This document shows, piece after piece, positions 27,187 to 35,321 of a stretch of 64,000 nt of DNA. The stretch is from the NCBI GenBank assembly GCA_031551695.1, contig JAVBNG010000023.1:1-64000 (forward strand). Reading direction: 5' to 3'. Position 1 is the first letter of the stretch. Each line of letters begins with the position of its first letter. Source of the DNA: JAAYCI01 sp031551695 (GTDB lineage Bacteria; Bacillota; Clostridia; Oscillospirales; Ruminococcaceae). A program made the translations under genes and the position numbers. Below the pieces are notes generated by a model. The model saw only the letters and a program-made list of their open reading frames with translations, was not told the DNA's origin and did not search any database.

Positions 27187-28203
27187 ATGATCATCATTAC
27201 CAAACCGGGCGCAAGCGACGCGCAGGTTGCCGCCCTGTGCGAAATTTTTGAAAAGCAGGGCCTTGCCATCCACTCGTCCCAGGGCCAACACACGCGCATC
27301 ATCGGCCTTGTGGGCGACACGTCCGCCGTGGACGTGGACCTTGTTTTGGCCCACCCGGCCGTGGCCACCCTAAAGCGCGTGAGCGAACCCTACAAAAAGG
27401 CCAACCGCAAGTTCCACCCGCAGGACACCGTGGTGGAGGCGGGCGGCGTGAAAATAGGCGGCGGGCATTTTGCCGTGATGGCGGGCCCGTGCAGCGTGGA
27501 AAGCCCGGCTCAGATAGGCCAGTTGGCCGAGGACGTAAAGTCCAGCGGCGCGGCGTTTTTGCGCGGCGGCGCGTTTAAGCCGCGCACGTCGCCCTACGCG
27601 TTCCAGGGCCTGCGGGCCGAAGGGCTGGAACTGTTAAAACAAGCCAAGGCCGAAAGCGGCCTGCCCATTGTAAGCGAAGTGATGGACGCGTCGCACATTG
27701 GCCTGTTTTTGGACGCGGGTGTGGACATTTTGCAGGTGGGCGCACGCAATATGCAAAACTTTGAGCTGCTGCGGGCGCTGGGTGAAATCGACCGCCCGGT
27801 GCTGTTGAAGCGCGGCCTTTCCAACACGTTGGAGGAACTGTTGATGAGTGCCGAGTACGTGATGGCCGGCGGCAACGACAATGTCATTTTGTGCGAGCGC
27901 GGCATCCGCACCTTTGAAACCGCCACGCGCAACACCTTCGACATCAGCGCCATTCCCATGCTGCAGCAGCAAAGCCATTTGCCCGTCATTGCCGACCCCA
28001 GCCACGCGGCGGGGCTTTCGGCGCTGGTGCCGCCGCTGGCCTTTGCCGCCGTGGCCGCCGGGGCAGACGGGCTGATGATCGAAGTGCACAACGACCCTGC
28101 CCATGCCCTGTCCGATGGGGCGCAGTGCCTTACACCGGACGGTTTTGCCGCGCTGATGGGCACGGTGACGCGGGAGCGCGCCTTTTTCGCAGGCACGCGG
28201 TAG
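27187..28203 (+). CDS. aroF: 3-deoxy-7-phosphoheptulonate synthase (AroF/DAHP synthase, type I-beta)
   Basis: 338 residues. It condenses phosphoenolpyruvate and erythrose 4-phosphate, the first shikimate step. An N-terminal ferredoxin-like regulatory domain (1-70, MIIITKPGASDAQVAAL) precedes the barrel: VMAGPCSVES, LRGGAFKPRTSPYAFQG, DILQVGARNMQNFELL, PVLLKRGLSNTLEELL, DPSHAAGLSALVPPLA and DGLMIEVHNDPAHALSDGAQ, all standard for this subfamily. AAGGAG lies upstream of the ATG. No other shikimate gene is nearby. Confidence 0.96.
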   Translation: MIIITKPGASDAQVAALCEIFEKQGLAIHSSQGQHTRIIGLVGDTSAVDVDLVLAHPAVATLKRVSEPYKKANRKFHPQDTVVEAGGVKIGGGHFAVMAGPCSVESPAQIGQLAEDVKSSGAAFLRGGAFKPRTSPYAFQGLRAEGLELLKQAKAESGLPIVSEVMDASHIGLFLDAGVDILQVGARNMQNFELLRALGEIDRPVLLKRGLSNTLEELLMSAEYVMAGGNDNVILCERGIRTFETATRNTFDISAIPMLQQQSHLPVIADPSHAAGLSALVPPLAFAAVAAGADGLMIEVHNDPAHALSDGAQCLTPDGFAALMGTVTRERAFFAGTR

Positions 28204-28312
28204 CATGGCGTGATTTTTGATATTTTTGCGAAAAGCTGTACGAATCGCGGCCGATATTGTATACTGGTAACGTTGGTTTCAAGAGATACTATCGATTACG
28301 GAGAGGAACAAT

Positions 28313-29497
28313 ATGTCAAAACCTTTGAAAATCATAAGCTTGGTGCTGGTGGTGGCGGTGGTCATCGGCATCGTCACCGGCATTGCCGTGTACAGCGCCA
28401 ATTACGTGGCCCCGCCCGCAAAAACGGGCCTTATGGTGGACGGCACCCTGATGGAAGACCCCGGCACAGTGCTCACCATCAACGGCACCGAGGTCTCCTA
28501 TGCGGATTACCGCTATTTTTATTTGCAAAACAAGTCCCTGTACGAAATGTTCTACGGCGAAACCCATTTTGAGCAAGACTATGATGGCGCGGCCGCGAAC
28601 GAGCTGAAAGCGTGGACCACCGAATACATCACGCAGATGTACGCCCTGCAGGACTATGCGGCGGCAAACGGCATTGCGCTGACGGACGAGGAAAAGGCGG
28701 ACATCCAGCAGCAGCTGGAAGATATGAAAACCGAACAGGGCGATAAATTTGACGCCCACCTGAAGGAGCAGCAGTATACCGACGAAGCGCAGTACGTGCG
28801 GCTGAACGAGCTGCAGCAGCTGGCGCAAAAGGCGGAAGAGGCCCTGCGGGCGGAAGTGCAGGCCGAGGTGGACGCGGAAGCCGCCGAAGCCGCGGAGGCC
28901 GAACCGGCGGCTGCGAGCGAGGCGGCGTCCTCCAGTTCCAGCAGCGCTTCTTCCGGCGAAACCTCCGGCGCCTCCTCTTCCAGTGAAGAATCGTCCTCCA
29001 GCGAAGAGGCCGCGGCGGAAGACGACGGCTCCATGATCACAGCGAAGCACATTTTGCTTTCCTTTGATGAAGAAGCCACTGACAAAGCGGCGGACGAGGC
29101 GGATGTGCTGAAACGCATCACGGCCCTGCATGACGAAATTATGGAGAGTGACGACCCTGAGGCCACTTTCAACGAACTGATGAACAAATACAGCGAAGAC
29201 CCCGGTCTTGAGAGCTACCCGGACGGCTACACCTTTGGCGAAGGCGAAATGGTGGACGAGTTCTACGAGGGCTCGAAGGCGCTGGCTGTGGGCGAAGTCT
29301 CCGAGCCTATCCGCACCAGCTATGGCTACCACCTTATTATGCGCATGCCGCTGAACGAAAGCGCCGCAGGCGAAACTTCTTCCGTGGAGGACCTGACCAA
29401 CCAGGCCCTGGAAGAGCACCTAACGAAAATGGCAGACGCCATGGATGTGCAGGAAGGCGAATATTACGCCTATATCACGCCGGACACGGTGTCGTAA
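28313..29497 (+). CDS. Membrane-anchored parvulin-type peptidylprolyl isomerase (PrsA/SurA-like)
   Basis: 394 residues. One N-terminal membrane helix (about 7-29, IISLVLVVAVVIGIVTGIAVY) without a lipobox Cys, so an uncleaved or signal-anchored protein. A SurA-like helical chaperone region follows (about 45-175). A Ser/Glu/Ala low-complexity linker at about 190-238 leads to the PPIC domain (about 240-345; ITAKHILLSF, DEVSEPIRTSYGYHLIMR-like end). It assists folding of exported proteins. GAGAGGA precedes the ATG. The next feature is a bidirectional terminator. Confidence 0.88.
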   Translation: MSKPLKIISLVLVVAVVIGIVTGIAVYSANYVAPPAKTGLMVDGTLMEDPGTVLTINGTEVSYADYRYFYLQNKSLYEMFYGETHFEQDYDGAAANELKAWTTEYITQMYALQDYAAANGIALTDEEKADIQQQLEDMKTEQGDKFDAHLKEQQYTDEAQYVRLNELQQLAQKAEEALRAEVQAEVDAEAAEAAEAEPAAASEAASSSSSSASSGETSGASSSSEESSSSEEAAAEDDGSMITAKHILLSFDEEATDKAADEADVLKRITALHDEIMESDDPEATFNELMNKYSEDPGLESYPDGYTFGEGEMVDEFYEGSKALAVGEVSEPIRTSYGYHLIMRMPLNESAAGETSSVEDLTNQALEEHLTKMADAMDVQEGEYYAYITPDTVS

Positions 29498-29526
29498 CAC
29501 CGGCACGGCCACACCTGAAAAACTAT

Positions 29527-29565
29527 AAAAAAGGCGGGAAGCTACAACAGCTTCCCGCCTTTTTT
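29527..29565. terminator. Bidirectional terminator, contains the yqeG stop codon
   Basis: GGCGGGAAGCT pairs with AGCTTCCCGCC around ACAAC, flanked by AAAAAA on the left and TTTTTT on the right. The minus-strand YqeG gene ends within it: its TAG occupies 29542-29544 at the edge of the loop. Confidence 0.93.
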
Positions 29566-30048
29566 ATAGTAACGGTTTAGAAACGGCTTTTCCAACACGC
29601 GCTTGAAGCGCACCGTGCGTGAAGGGTCCGCCGCCACGGGCCGCACCAGCAACACCTGCGCGCCGTAAAAGTTGGCGGCTAGCGCGTCGGTAAACACCTG
29701 GTCGCCCACCATGGCAATCTCCCTTTTCGACAGGCTCCACTTTTTTGCCGCCTTCATCAGGCACACCGGCGACGGCTTGCACACAAAGCTGGCATATTCC
29801 AGCCCTATTTTTTCGGCAAAAGGCTCCACGCGTTTTTTATAGTTGTTGCTGGCCAGCATCATGCGCACGCCGGCGGCCTTCATGTCCGCCAGCCACTTTG
29901 CCACGCCGGGCGCCAGTTGCTGGCTGCCGTGGGCGGTAAGGGTGTTGTCCACGTCCAGCACCAGGCCCCGCAGCCCCGCCTCCCGCAAATGCTCCGGCGT
30001 AATGGCGATGACGCTTGCAAAAATAGAATCAATCGAAAAAAAAGCCAT
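29542..30048 (-). CDS. YqeG family HAD IIIA-type phosphatase
   Basis: 168 residues. Motif I LRGLVLDVDNTLT, motif II MMLASNNYKKR, the conserved Lys in FVCKPSPVCLMKAAKKW and motif IV AMVGDQVFTDALAANFYGA are those of YqeG/PGP-like HAD phosphatases. ATG at 30048 is chosen because AAAGGT precedes it at good spacing; a GTG two codons earlier is possible. The last codons (YYKKGGKLL) lie within the right arm of the terminator hairpin. Confidence 0.92.
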   Translation of the reverse strand: MAFFSIDSIFASVIAITPEHLREAGLRGLVLDVDNTLTAHGSQQLAPGVAKWLADMKAAGVRMMLASNNYKKRVEPFAEKIGLEYASFVCKPSPVCLMKAAKKWSLSKREIAMVGDQVFTDALAANFYGAQVLLVRPVAADPSRTVRFKRVLEKPFLNRYYKKGGKLL

Positions 30049-30095
30049 AATCACATACCTTTTAGGATAATTTGGCCAAAAATGCCAGTTTTCTT

Positions 30096-30130
30096 AAAAA
30101 ACAAACAGGCGGGCATGGCACCCGCCTGTT
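30096..30130 (-). terminator. Terminator of rpsU
   Basis: On the minus strand AACAGGCGGG pairs with CCCGCCTGTT (30104-30130), followed by TGTTTTTT. Confidence 0.85.
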
Positions 30131-30155
30131 CTGCGCTTGTACGGCCCGTAGCCGC

Positions 30156-30332
30156 TTACTTGAATTTGCGTTTGCGAGCGGCTTCGGATTTTTTCTTGCG
30201 TTTTACCGACGGTTTTTCGTAAGCTTCGCGCTTGCGAACTTCCGCCAGAACACCCGATTTGGCGCACGAGCGCTTAAACCGCTTCAATGCACTATCGAGC
30301 GATTCATTTTCTTTAACCCGGATTTCCGACAT
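30156..30332 (-). CDS. rpsU: 30S ribosomal protein S21
   Basis: 58 residues, normal bS21 length. The N-terminal SEIRVKENESLDSALKRFKR and basic C-terminal tail KRKKKSEAARKRKFK are typical. It binds near the 3' end of 16S rRNA and helps initiation. The ATG at 30332 follows AAGGGAGGG; an in-frame upstream extension is not conserved. It has its own consensus promoter and terminator. Confidence 0.97.
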   Translation of the reverse strand: MSEIRVKENESLDSALKRFKRSCAKSGVLAEVRKREAYEKPSVKRKKKSEAARKRKFK

Positions 30333-30421
30333 CTTCGACCCTCCCTTAGCCTTTACGGCATGGAGTAACGTAAGCGGCGCGCGGCGCAAAGCCCCGCCGA
30401 AAGCACACACTTAACATGGTA

Positions 30422-30450
30422 ATTATACACACAAACGCCCTGGGTGTCAA
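30422..30450 (-). promoter_or_regulatory. Consensus promoter of rpsU
   Basis: TTGACA (30450-30445) and TATAAT (30427-30422) with a 17-bp spacer: a perfect match to the housekeeping sigma-factor consensus, fitting strong ribosomal-protein expression. Confidence 0.9.
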
Positions 30451-30508
30451 GGCTGGGCCCGGCCATTTATTGCGCGGCCCGTGTGGCTGGTTTGCAAATT
30501 TTTATCGT

Positions 30509-32083
30509 TTAATCGTCAATTGCGTCAATTTCTTCCGGTGTGCCCTGGCTGTAAGACATGCGGTTTGGCTTGCCTGTGCGCCCGCCCGGCCGAGGGGAGC
30601 TGCCGTCGTTCGCCGGTTTTGGCTTGCCGGCGGCCGTAGCGCCGCGCGGCGCGCCCACAGGCAGCTGGGTAAAGCTTTGGCCAAACAGGCTGCTGCCGGC
30701 AGATGCCTCTTTTTTCTTTTCCTCGGCTTCGGCCTTGGCAGCTTCCACCGCCTCCTTCGCTTCGGCCACCTCTGCGGCAAGGTCCGGCGAAAGGCCTGTG
30801 GCAAACACACTTTCCGGGGCCGAACGCCCCTGCGGCCCTTGCGCGGCAGACGCGGGGTTCTTTGCCGCGGTGGCTGCGGCGGAACCGCTTTCCGCCTCGC
30901 GCATGCCCTGCATGTAGGCGCTGTTTTCCAGTGCTTCCCTCTGCTTTTGCGCTGCCGCCGCAACGTCCGTAAGGTCCTGCTTCGCGGCGCCGTCGGCCTC
31001 TTGCTGGATGGCGCTGAACGCACTTTGCGGGCTTTGCCGCGGCTGGCCGCCGGCCGCCGTGCGGCCCATCTGCGCGCTGAAGGAACCGCTGGTGGCCTCG
31101 CGCCACAGGGCGTCTTCCTCGTCCGTTTCTTCGCCTTGCTCCGCGGCGGTTTTCTTTTTCGCTTTTTCCTGCTTTGCCTGCGCTTTTTCAGCGGCCTTTT
31201 GCCGTTTGGCCGCCCGCTTTGCCGCGCGCTTTTCCTCCGCTTTCAGCGGCGGCGCGCTTGCGCCCGTGGCGGCAAAGCCGGCGCCCTCCGCCGTGGGTGG
31301 CGGCAGGGTATAGGCGTCCACGCTGCCGTGCAGCTCTTGCATCACCGTGTCCTGCTGCTGTTGCTCCTGTATCTCTTTACTGGCCGTGCGGATGGACATC
31401 AGAAACCGCACGAACAGCAAAATGGCCACCAGCCCCGCCACCACCAGCAAAACGGCGGAGACCGCCTTCGCGCCCAAAAAGCCGAAAGCACCTTCGCTTT
31501 TCGGCACCTGCGGCTCAAAAGAGGCCTTGGGCACGCTGCCGGAAACGGCGGAGGACGCCGCCTGGGAAGAAGATGTTCCGCCGGAGGCGGAAGAGCCGGC
31601 TGCGGCGGAAGCACTGCTTTCGCCGGAAGCCGAAGAATCATTTCCCGATGTTGCAGAAGAAGAGGAACCGTTTGTTTCATCGGAAGAAGATGCCGCCGCC
31701 GAAGACGAAGACGAGGACGCGGCGGAGGAACTTGCCGCGCTTCGCCCGGCAAACAACTCGTCCAGCTCCTTTGTGTCGCGGCCCTGCACCTCGTACAGCG
31801 CGTCAAAATAGGCCCGCAGGTCCGTGTTCTGCTGCGGGGTAAACTCCGCGCGCTCCGCCGGGGAACACGCGATGTACAAATCCAGCAGTTCCTGCACCGC
31901 CGCCTGGTTCGCCTCAATGTCCGGCGTCCACGCGGGGTCGATATTGGCCTGCTGCATGGTTTCCAGCCGGTCTACAACCGCCCCGGCGTTCTCGCTTAAA
32001 GCCAGCGCCCCCAGCGGCAGCATCACCGCCGCCAGCATCACCGCCCCAAAAATGCAAATTTTTTGTTTCACAGTTCGCCGCAT
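30509..32083 (-). CDS. Exported single-pass membrane protein with long low-complexity regions
   Basis: 524 residues, family not recognised. A signal peptide (1-30, MRRTVKQKICIFGAVMLAAV) precedes a helical N-terminal domain of about 80 residues (VDRLETMQQANIDPAWTPDIEANQAAVQELLDLYIA cluster). A Ser-rich stretch (about 110-185) leads to a membrane helix (VSAVLLVVAGLVAILLFVRFL, about 205-228). The remainder is Ala/Lys/Glu/Gln-rich, mostly disordered or coiled coil (KRAAKRAAKRQKAAEKAQAK region). A topology with a small outside sensor and long cytoplasmic tail is inferred. AGGAGG upstream of ATG at 32083. It follows coaX on the same strand by 90 bp. Confidence 0.7.
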   Translation of the reverse strand: MRRTVKQKICIFGAVMLAAVMLPLGALALSENAGAVVDRLETMQQANIDPAWTPDIEANQAAVQELLDLYIACSPAERAEFTPQQNTDLRAYFDALYEVQGRDTKELDELFAGRSAASSSAASSSSSSAAASSSDETNGSSSSATSGNDSSASGESSASAAAGSSASGGTSSSQAASSAVSGSVPKASFEPQVPKSEGAFGFLGAKAVSAVLLVVAGLVAILLFVRFLMSIRTASKEIQEQQQQDTVMQELHGSVDAYTLPPPTAEGAGFAATGASAPPLKAEEKRAAKRAAKRQKAAEKAQAKQEKAKKKTAAEQGEETDEEDALWREATSGSFSAQMGRTAAGGQPRQSPQSAFSAIQQEADGAAKQDLTDVAAAAQKQREALENSAYMQGMREAESGSAAATAAKNPASAAQGPQGRSAPESVFATGLSPDLAAEVAEAKEAVEAAKAEAEEKKKEASAGSSLFGQSFTQLPVGAPRGATAAGKPKPANDGSSPRPGGRTGKPNRMSYSQGTPEEIDAIDD

Positions 32084-32173
32084 TTTTTCCTCCTGTGCCC
32101 CGGTTGCCCGCGGCCTGTCATCGCGCCGTTGGCGCGTTGCTCTTATTTCCACCGCTCCCTGCGCCGCCGGGTT

Positions 32174-32938
32174 TCAGCAGTTCATTTTATGGGCGCGGTA
32201 CAGCCCGTCCAGCACCAAAGTGCCGCAATAGGTCATTTTAGTTTTGCAGTAGGGCAGCACTGTTTGCGACGCGCCCCCGGTGGCCACCACGGTGGCCGCA
32301 CCGCCCATCTCGGCGGAAAAACGCTCCACCATGCCGTCCAGCATGGCGGCGTTGCCGTACAAAATGCCGCTGCGCAAACTTTCAGCCGTGTTGCGGCCAA
32401 TGGCGGCCTTCGGCGGCACCAGCGAAATGCCGTGCAACAGGCTTGCCCCCTTCACCAGCGTGTTCATGGACAAGAACAGCCCCGGCGCAATGGCCACGCC
32501 CCGCAGCACACCGCCCTTGTCCAGCGCGGTGATTTTGGTGGCCGTGCCCATATCCACGATGACGGCGGGCAAATCCCAAGTGCCCAGCACGGCAATGGCG
32601 CCGGCCAAAAGGTCGCCGCCAAGCTCGGCCGGGTTCTCAATATCGATGGCCACGCCGCAGGGCACCGCCGTAGACAGCACCATCGGCTTTGCCGCGGTGA
32701 TGTGTTGCATGGCGCGCACCAACACCGCCGTAAGCGCCGGCACCACAGAGGAGAGGGCCACGCCGTCGATCGTCTCCCCCACGCCGTACAGCTGCAAAAT
32801 GCTGCTTACCTGCAGGGCGTACTGGTCGGCCTCCAGGCGAGTGTCTGTAGCCATGCGGGACTGGAAGCTCAGCTCCCCATTGGCAAAATATCCACCCAGC
32901 GTTATATTGGTGTTCCCGATATCAATGGTCAGTACCAT
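32174..32938 (-). CDS. coaX: Type III pantothenate kinase
   Basis: 254 residues. It phosphorylates pantothenate, the first step of coenzyme A synthesis, in the feedback-insensitive ASKHA form. Motifs: VLTIDIGNTNITLG (phosphate 1), SSVVPALT, ENPAELGGDLLAGAIA (the usual P-x-E/x-G-x-D-R region, here with Leu after Asp), VDMGTATKI (phosphate 2) and VVATGGASQTV. GAGGGGA precedes the ATG. An ECF S component that could import pantothenate lies 15 kb away. Confidence 0.94.
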   Translation of the reverse strand: MVLTIDIGNTNITLGGYFANGELSFQSRMATDTRLEADQYALQVSSILQLYGVGETIDGVALSSVVPALTAVLVRAMQHITAAKPMVLSTAVPCGVAIDIENPAELGGDLLAGAIAVLGTWDLPAVIVDMGTATKITALDKGGVLRGVAIAPGLFLSMNTLVKGASLLHGISLVPPKAAIGRNTAESLRSGILYGNAAMLDGMVERFSAEMGGAATVVATGGASQTVLPYCKTKMTYCGTLVLDGLYRAHKMNC

Positions 32939-32967
32939 TTTGTCCCCTCAAATCCTTAATACTCACA

Positions 32968-32996
32968 TTATAATGATTTGTGAAAGGACTGGCAAG
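32968..32996 (-). promoter_or_regulatory. Predicted promoter of coaX
   Basis: TTGCCA (32996-32991) and TATAAT (32973-32968) with a 17-bp spacer on the minus strand. Confidence 0.75.
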
Positions 32997-33038
32997 TTTT
33001 GTTTATCACACATGCGGGAAAAGGCGTCCGATGAAAAA

Positions 33039-33101
33039 TTACACAAAGAACCTTGGATTTTTTTGTGTAAAACGGTTGCATTGCTTGGCGTAATTGTGTA
33101 A
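33039..33101. promoter_or_regulatory. Candidate operator: three TTGTGTAA sites ahead of the CdaR/PucR-type gene
   Basis: TTACACAA at 33039-33046 is the inverse of TTGTGTAA at 33063-33070, and a second TTGTGTAA at 33094-33101 overlaps the -10. The two direct copies are 31 bp apart, about three helical turns. The pattern suggests binding by the adjacent regulator itself. Confidence 0.5.
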
Positions 33102-33104
33102 AAT
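33076..33104 (+). promoter_or_regulatory. Predicted promoter of the CdaR/PucR-type regulator
   Basis: TTGCAT at 33076-33081 and TAAAAT at 33099-33104, spacer 17 bp; the -10 is covered by the third TTGTGTAA site. Confidence 0.65.
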
Positions 33105-33225
33105 GAGGGGTAACAGTGCAGTATATTTTGGCAATCTATACAAAGGCTTTCGCTTTAGACAAGTGCGCCGGCAAAAGCCGGAGGCAGGCGTGGCCTGCCA
33201 AGCGTATGAAGGGGGTCGTGTGACC

Positions 33226-34314
33226 ATGGCAAACCGTGTGTTTCAGGGTGTAGTGTACCAAATGCGCGAAAGTGTGGGCCGTACCGTCGGGGTGATTGAT
33301 GCGGACGGCGTGGTGGTGGCCTGCACCGACCTTTCCCGCATGGGCGAGGTGCACGACACCCAGGCCGGCATCGTGCTGGTAAGCGCGGCGGAAGGGTTTG
33401 GCCTGTCGGGCTATTTCTATTATCCTCTCTCCAGCGGGGGCAACAACGAATATGCCGCCTTTGTGGAGGGAGAAGACGACGAGGCCCAGCGGCTGGCCGC
33501 CGTTTTGGCCACCTGCCTACAAAATATTTTGCAATATCACGACGAAAAGTTCGACAAATCGAACTTCATTAAAAATGTGGTGCTCGATAATATCCTGCCC
33601 GGCGACATTTTCGCCCGTGCGCGGGAGCTGCATTTTTCCACGGACGTGTCCCGCATCGTGCTGCTGGTGCGCGTCGTCAGCAGCACGGACATCTCCTCCT
33701 TCGAGGTGGTGAGCAGCCTCTTCCCGGACAAGCAAAAGGACTTCGTGTTTAACGTAAGCGAAACGGACACGGTGCTGGTGAAGGAGATTGGCCGCGGCGT
33801 AGAGGAACACGACATCCAGAACCTGGCAGCCTCCATTGTAGACACTTTGAACGGCGAGCATTACATCCGCGCCGTGGTGGGCATCGGCACTCCCATCTCC
33901 AACATCAAAGATTTGGCCTCCTCCTTCAAAGAGGCGCAAATTGCCCTTGAGGTGGGCAAAGTGTTCGACGCCGAACAGCAGATCATCAGCTACAACCACC
34001 TCGGCATTGCCCGCCTGATTTACCAGCTGCCCACCACCCTGTGCGAAATGTTCCTGAAAGAAGTGTTCAACCAGGGCAGCATCGACTCGTTGGACGACGA
34101 GACCCTGTTCACCATCCAGCGCTTTTTTGAAAACAACCTGAACGTGAGCGAAACCAGCCGCGGGCTGTTTGTGCACCGCAACACCCTGGTGTACCGCCTT
34201 GAAAAAATCAAGAAACTCACCGGGCTGGATTTGCGGGAATTCGACGACGCGATTGTGTTCAAGGTGGCTTTGATGGTAAAGAAGTACCTGAAGAGCAACC
34301 CAACGCAATATTGA
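33226..34314 (+). CDS. CdaR/PucR family helix-turn-helix regulator
   Basis: 362 residues. An N-terminal sensor (about 1-100; FQGVVYQMRESVGRTVGVIDADGVVVAC) resembles the CdaR putative sugar-diacid recognition region. A GGDEF-like middle follows (about 125-255), then the PucR-type C-terminal helix-turn-helix (NLNVSETSRGLFVHRNTLVYRLEKI, about 305-330). In this family the sensor controls carbon-use or purine genes; the ligand is unknown. The ATG at 33226 follows AAGGGGGT; the frame is open further upstream but without a ribosome site. No catabolic gene is adjacent, so the regulon is elsewhere or it acts on coaX or its own promoter. Confidence 0.85.
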   Translation: MANRVFQGVVYQMRESVGRTVGVIDADGVVVACTDLSRMGEVHDTQAGIVLVSAAEGFGLSGYFYYPLSSGGNNEYAAFVEGEDDEAQRLAAVLATCLQNILQYHDEKFDKSNFIKNVVLDNILPGDIFARARELHFSTDVSRIVLLVRVVSSTDISSFEVVSSLFPDKQKDFVFNVSETDTVLVKEIGRGVEEHDIQNLAASIVDTLNGEHYIRAVVGIGTPISNIKDLASSFKEAQIALEVGKVFDAEQQIISYNHLGIARLIYQLPTTLCEMFLKEVFNQGSIDSLDDETLFTIQRFFENNLNVSETSRGLFVHRNTLVYRLEKIKKLTGLDLREFDDAIVFKVALMVKKYLKSNPTQY

Positions 34315-34598
34315 TATGATTGGCGAAAAGTGTTAATATAGGACTGCTGTGGACCTGCCCGGCCTCATTCCCGGGAAGGCGCGGCGGTCCTATTGCCTTG
34401 TGGCCGGTGCCTGGCCGGGCGGCTCGGGTGCGGCGGTGGATTTGCGCCTTTGTAGCAGAGCCTGTGCCCGAGCGGGCAGCTTTCGCGGCAAGCCTGCCTT
34501 TCCATCCTTTGGGCCGGGCATGATGATTTTTGGTGACAATTTTTATTTGATATATCGAGCTCCAGACGGCACATCGATTTTGGGAGGACATACCGCGA
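34315..34598. other. 284-bp GC-rich leader region before ftsE
   Basis: Contains several GC-rich inverted repeats (for example CCCGGCC/GGCCGGG arms around 34400-34420) and an AT-rich patch at 34526-34556 that could hold a promoter, but no well-spaced -35/-10 pair is seen. No coding frame with a ribosome site is supported. Confidence 0.4.
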
Positions 34599-35321
34599 AT
34601 GGCAAAAAAACCAATCATATCCGATTCGTCCGTCATGATCAGCTTCGAGGGCGTGCGCAAGGTGTACCCCGGCGGAAACGTGGCCCTGCAGGACGTGAAT
34701 TTGGAGATTCGCCGCGGGGAATTCGTGTTTGTGCTGGGGCATTCCGGCGCGGGCAAAAGCACGTTTTTAAAGCTGATTTTGCGTGAAGAAGTGGCCACAA
34801 ACGGCCGAGTGACCGTGGGCGGGCGCGACCTTTCGCGCATCCGCCAGCGGGACATCCCCTACCTGCGCCGCGGCCTTGGCGTGGTGTTCCAGGATTTTCG
34901 CCTCATCCCCAATATGAACGCCTTCGAAAACGTGGCCTTCGCCATGCGTGTCACCAATATCCCGGAGCGGGAAATCAAAAAGCGCGTGCCCTATGTGCTG
35001 AACCTTGTGGGCCTTGCCGGCAAGGCGCGCAGCCTGCCAAGCGAACTCTCCGGCGGCGAACAGCAGCGCGTCGCTTTGGCCCGGGCCCTGGTGCACTCGC
35101 CGCCCATCATCATTGCGGACGAGCCCACCGGCAACATCGACCCAGAGCTCTCCGTAGAGATCATGGAACTGCTGAAAGCCATCAATATGGTGGGCACCAC
35201 GGTGGTGGTGGTCACCCACGAGCACGAGCTGGCCCAGCGCTTTTCCGAGCGCATCATCATGATTGACCACGGTGAAGTTGTGGACGACGTGGCCTTTGTG
35301 GAAGGGGGCGACGCGTTTTGA
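34599..35321 (+). CDS. ftsE: Cell division ATP-binding protein FtsE
   Basis: 240 residues, an ABC ATPase that with FtsX forms the FtsEX complex activating septal wall hydrolases. Walker A GHSGAGKST (about 46-54), Q-loop VFQDFRLI, signature LSGGEQQRVALARAL, Walker B IIIADEPTGNID and the switch His in VVVTHEHE are intact. GGGAGGA upstream of the ATG. The stop overlaps the TTG start of ftsX. Confidence 0.97.
   Translation: MAKKPIISDSSVMISFEGVRKVYPGGNVALQDVNLEIRRGEFVFVLGHSGAGKSTFLKLILREEVATNGRVTVGGRDLSRIRQRDIPYLRRGLGVVFQDFRLIPNMNAFENVAFAMRVTNIPEREIKKRVPYVLNLVGLAGKARSLPSELSGGEQQRVALARALVHSPPIIIADEPTGNIDPELSVEIMELLKAINMVGTTVVVVTHEHELAQRFSERIIMIDHGEVVDDVAFVEGGDAF

Noticed and set aside
30416..31999. 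Long open frame opposite the low-complexity membrane protein gene
   Set aside because: Its frame mirrors GC-rich codons of the minus-strand gene, has no ribosome site, and the encoded Arg/Gly/Cys-rich product has no protein-like domain. The minus strand has AGGAGG, a signal peptide and a sensible topology.
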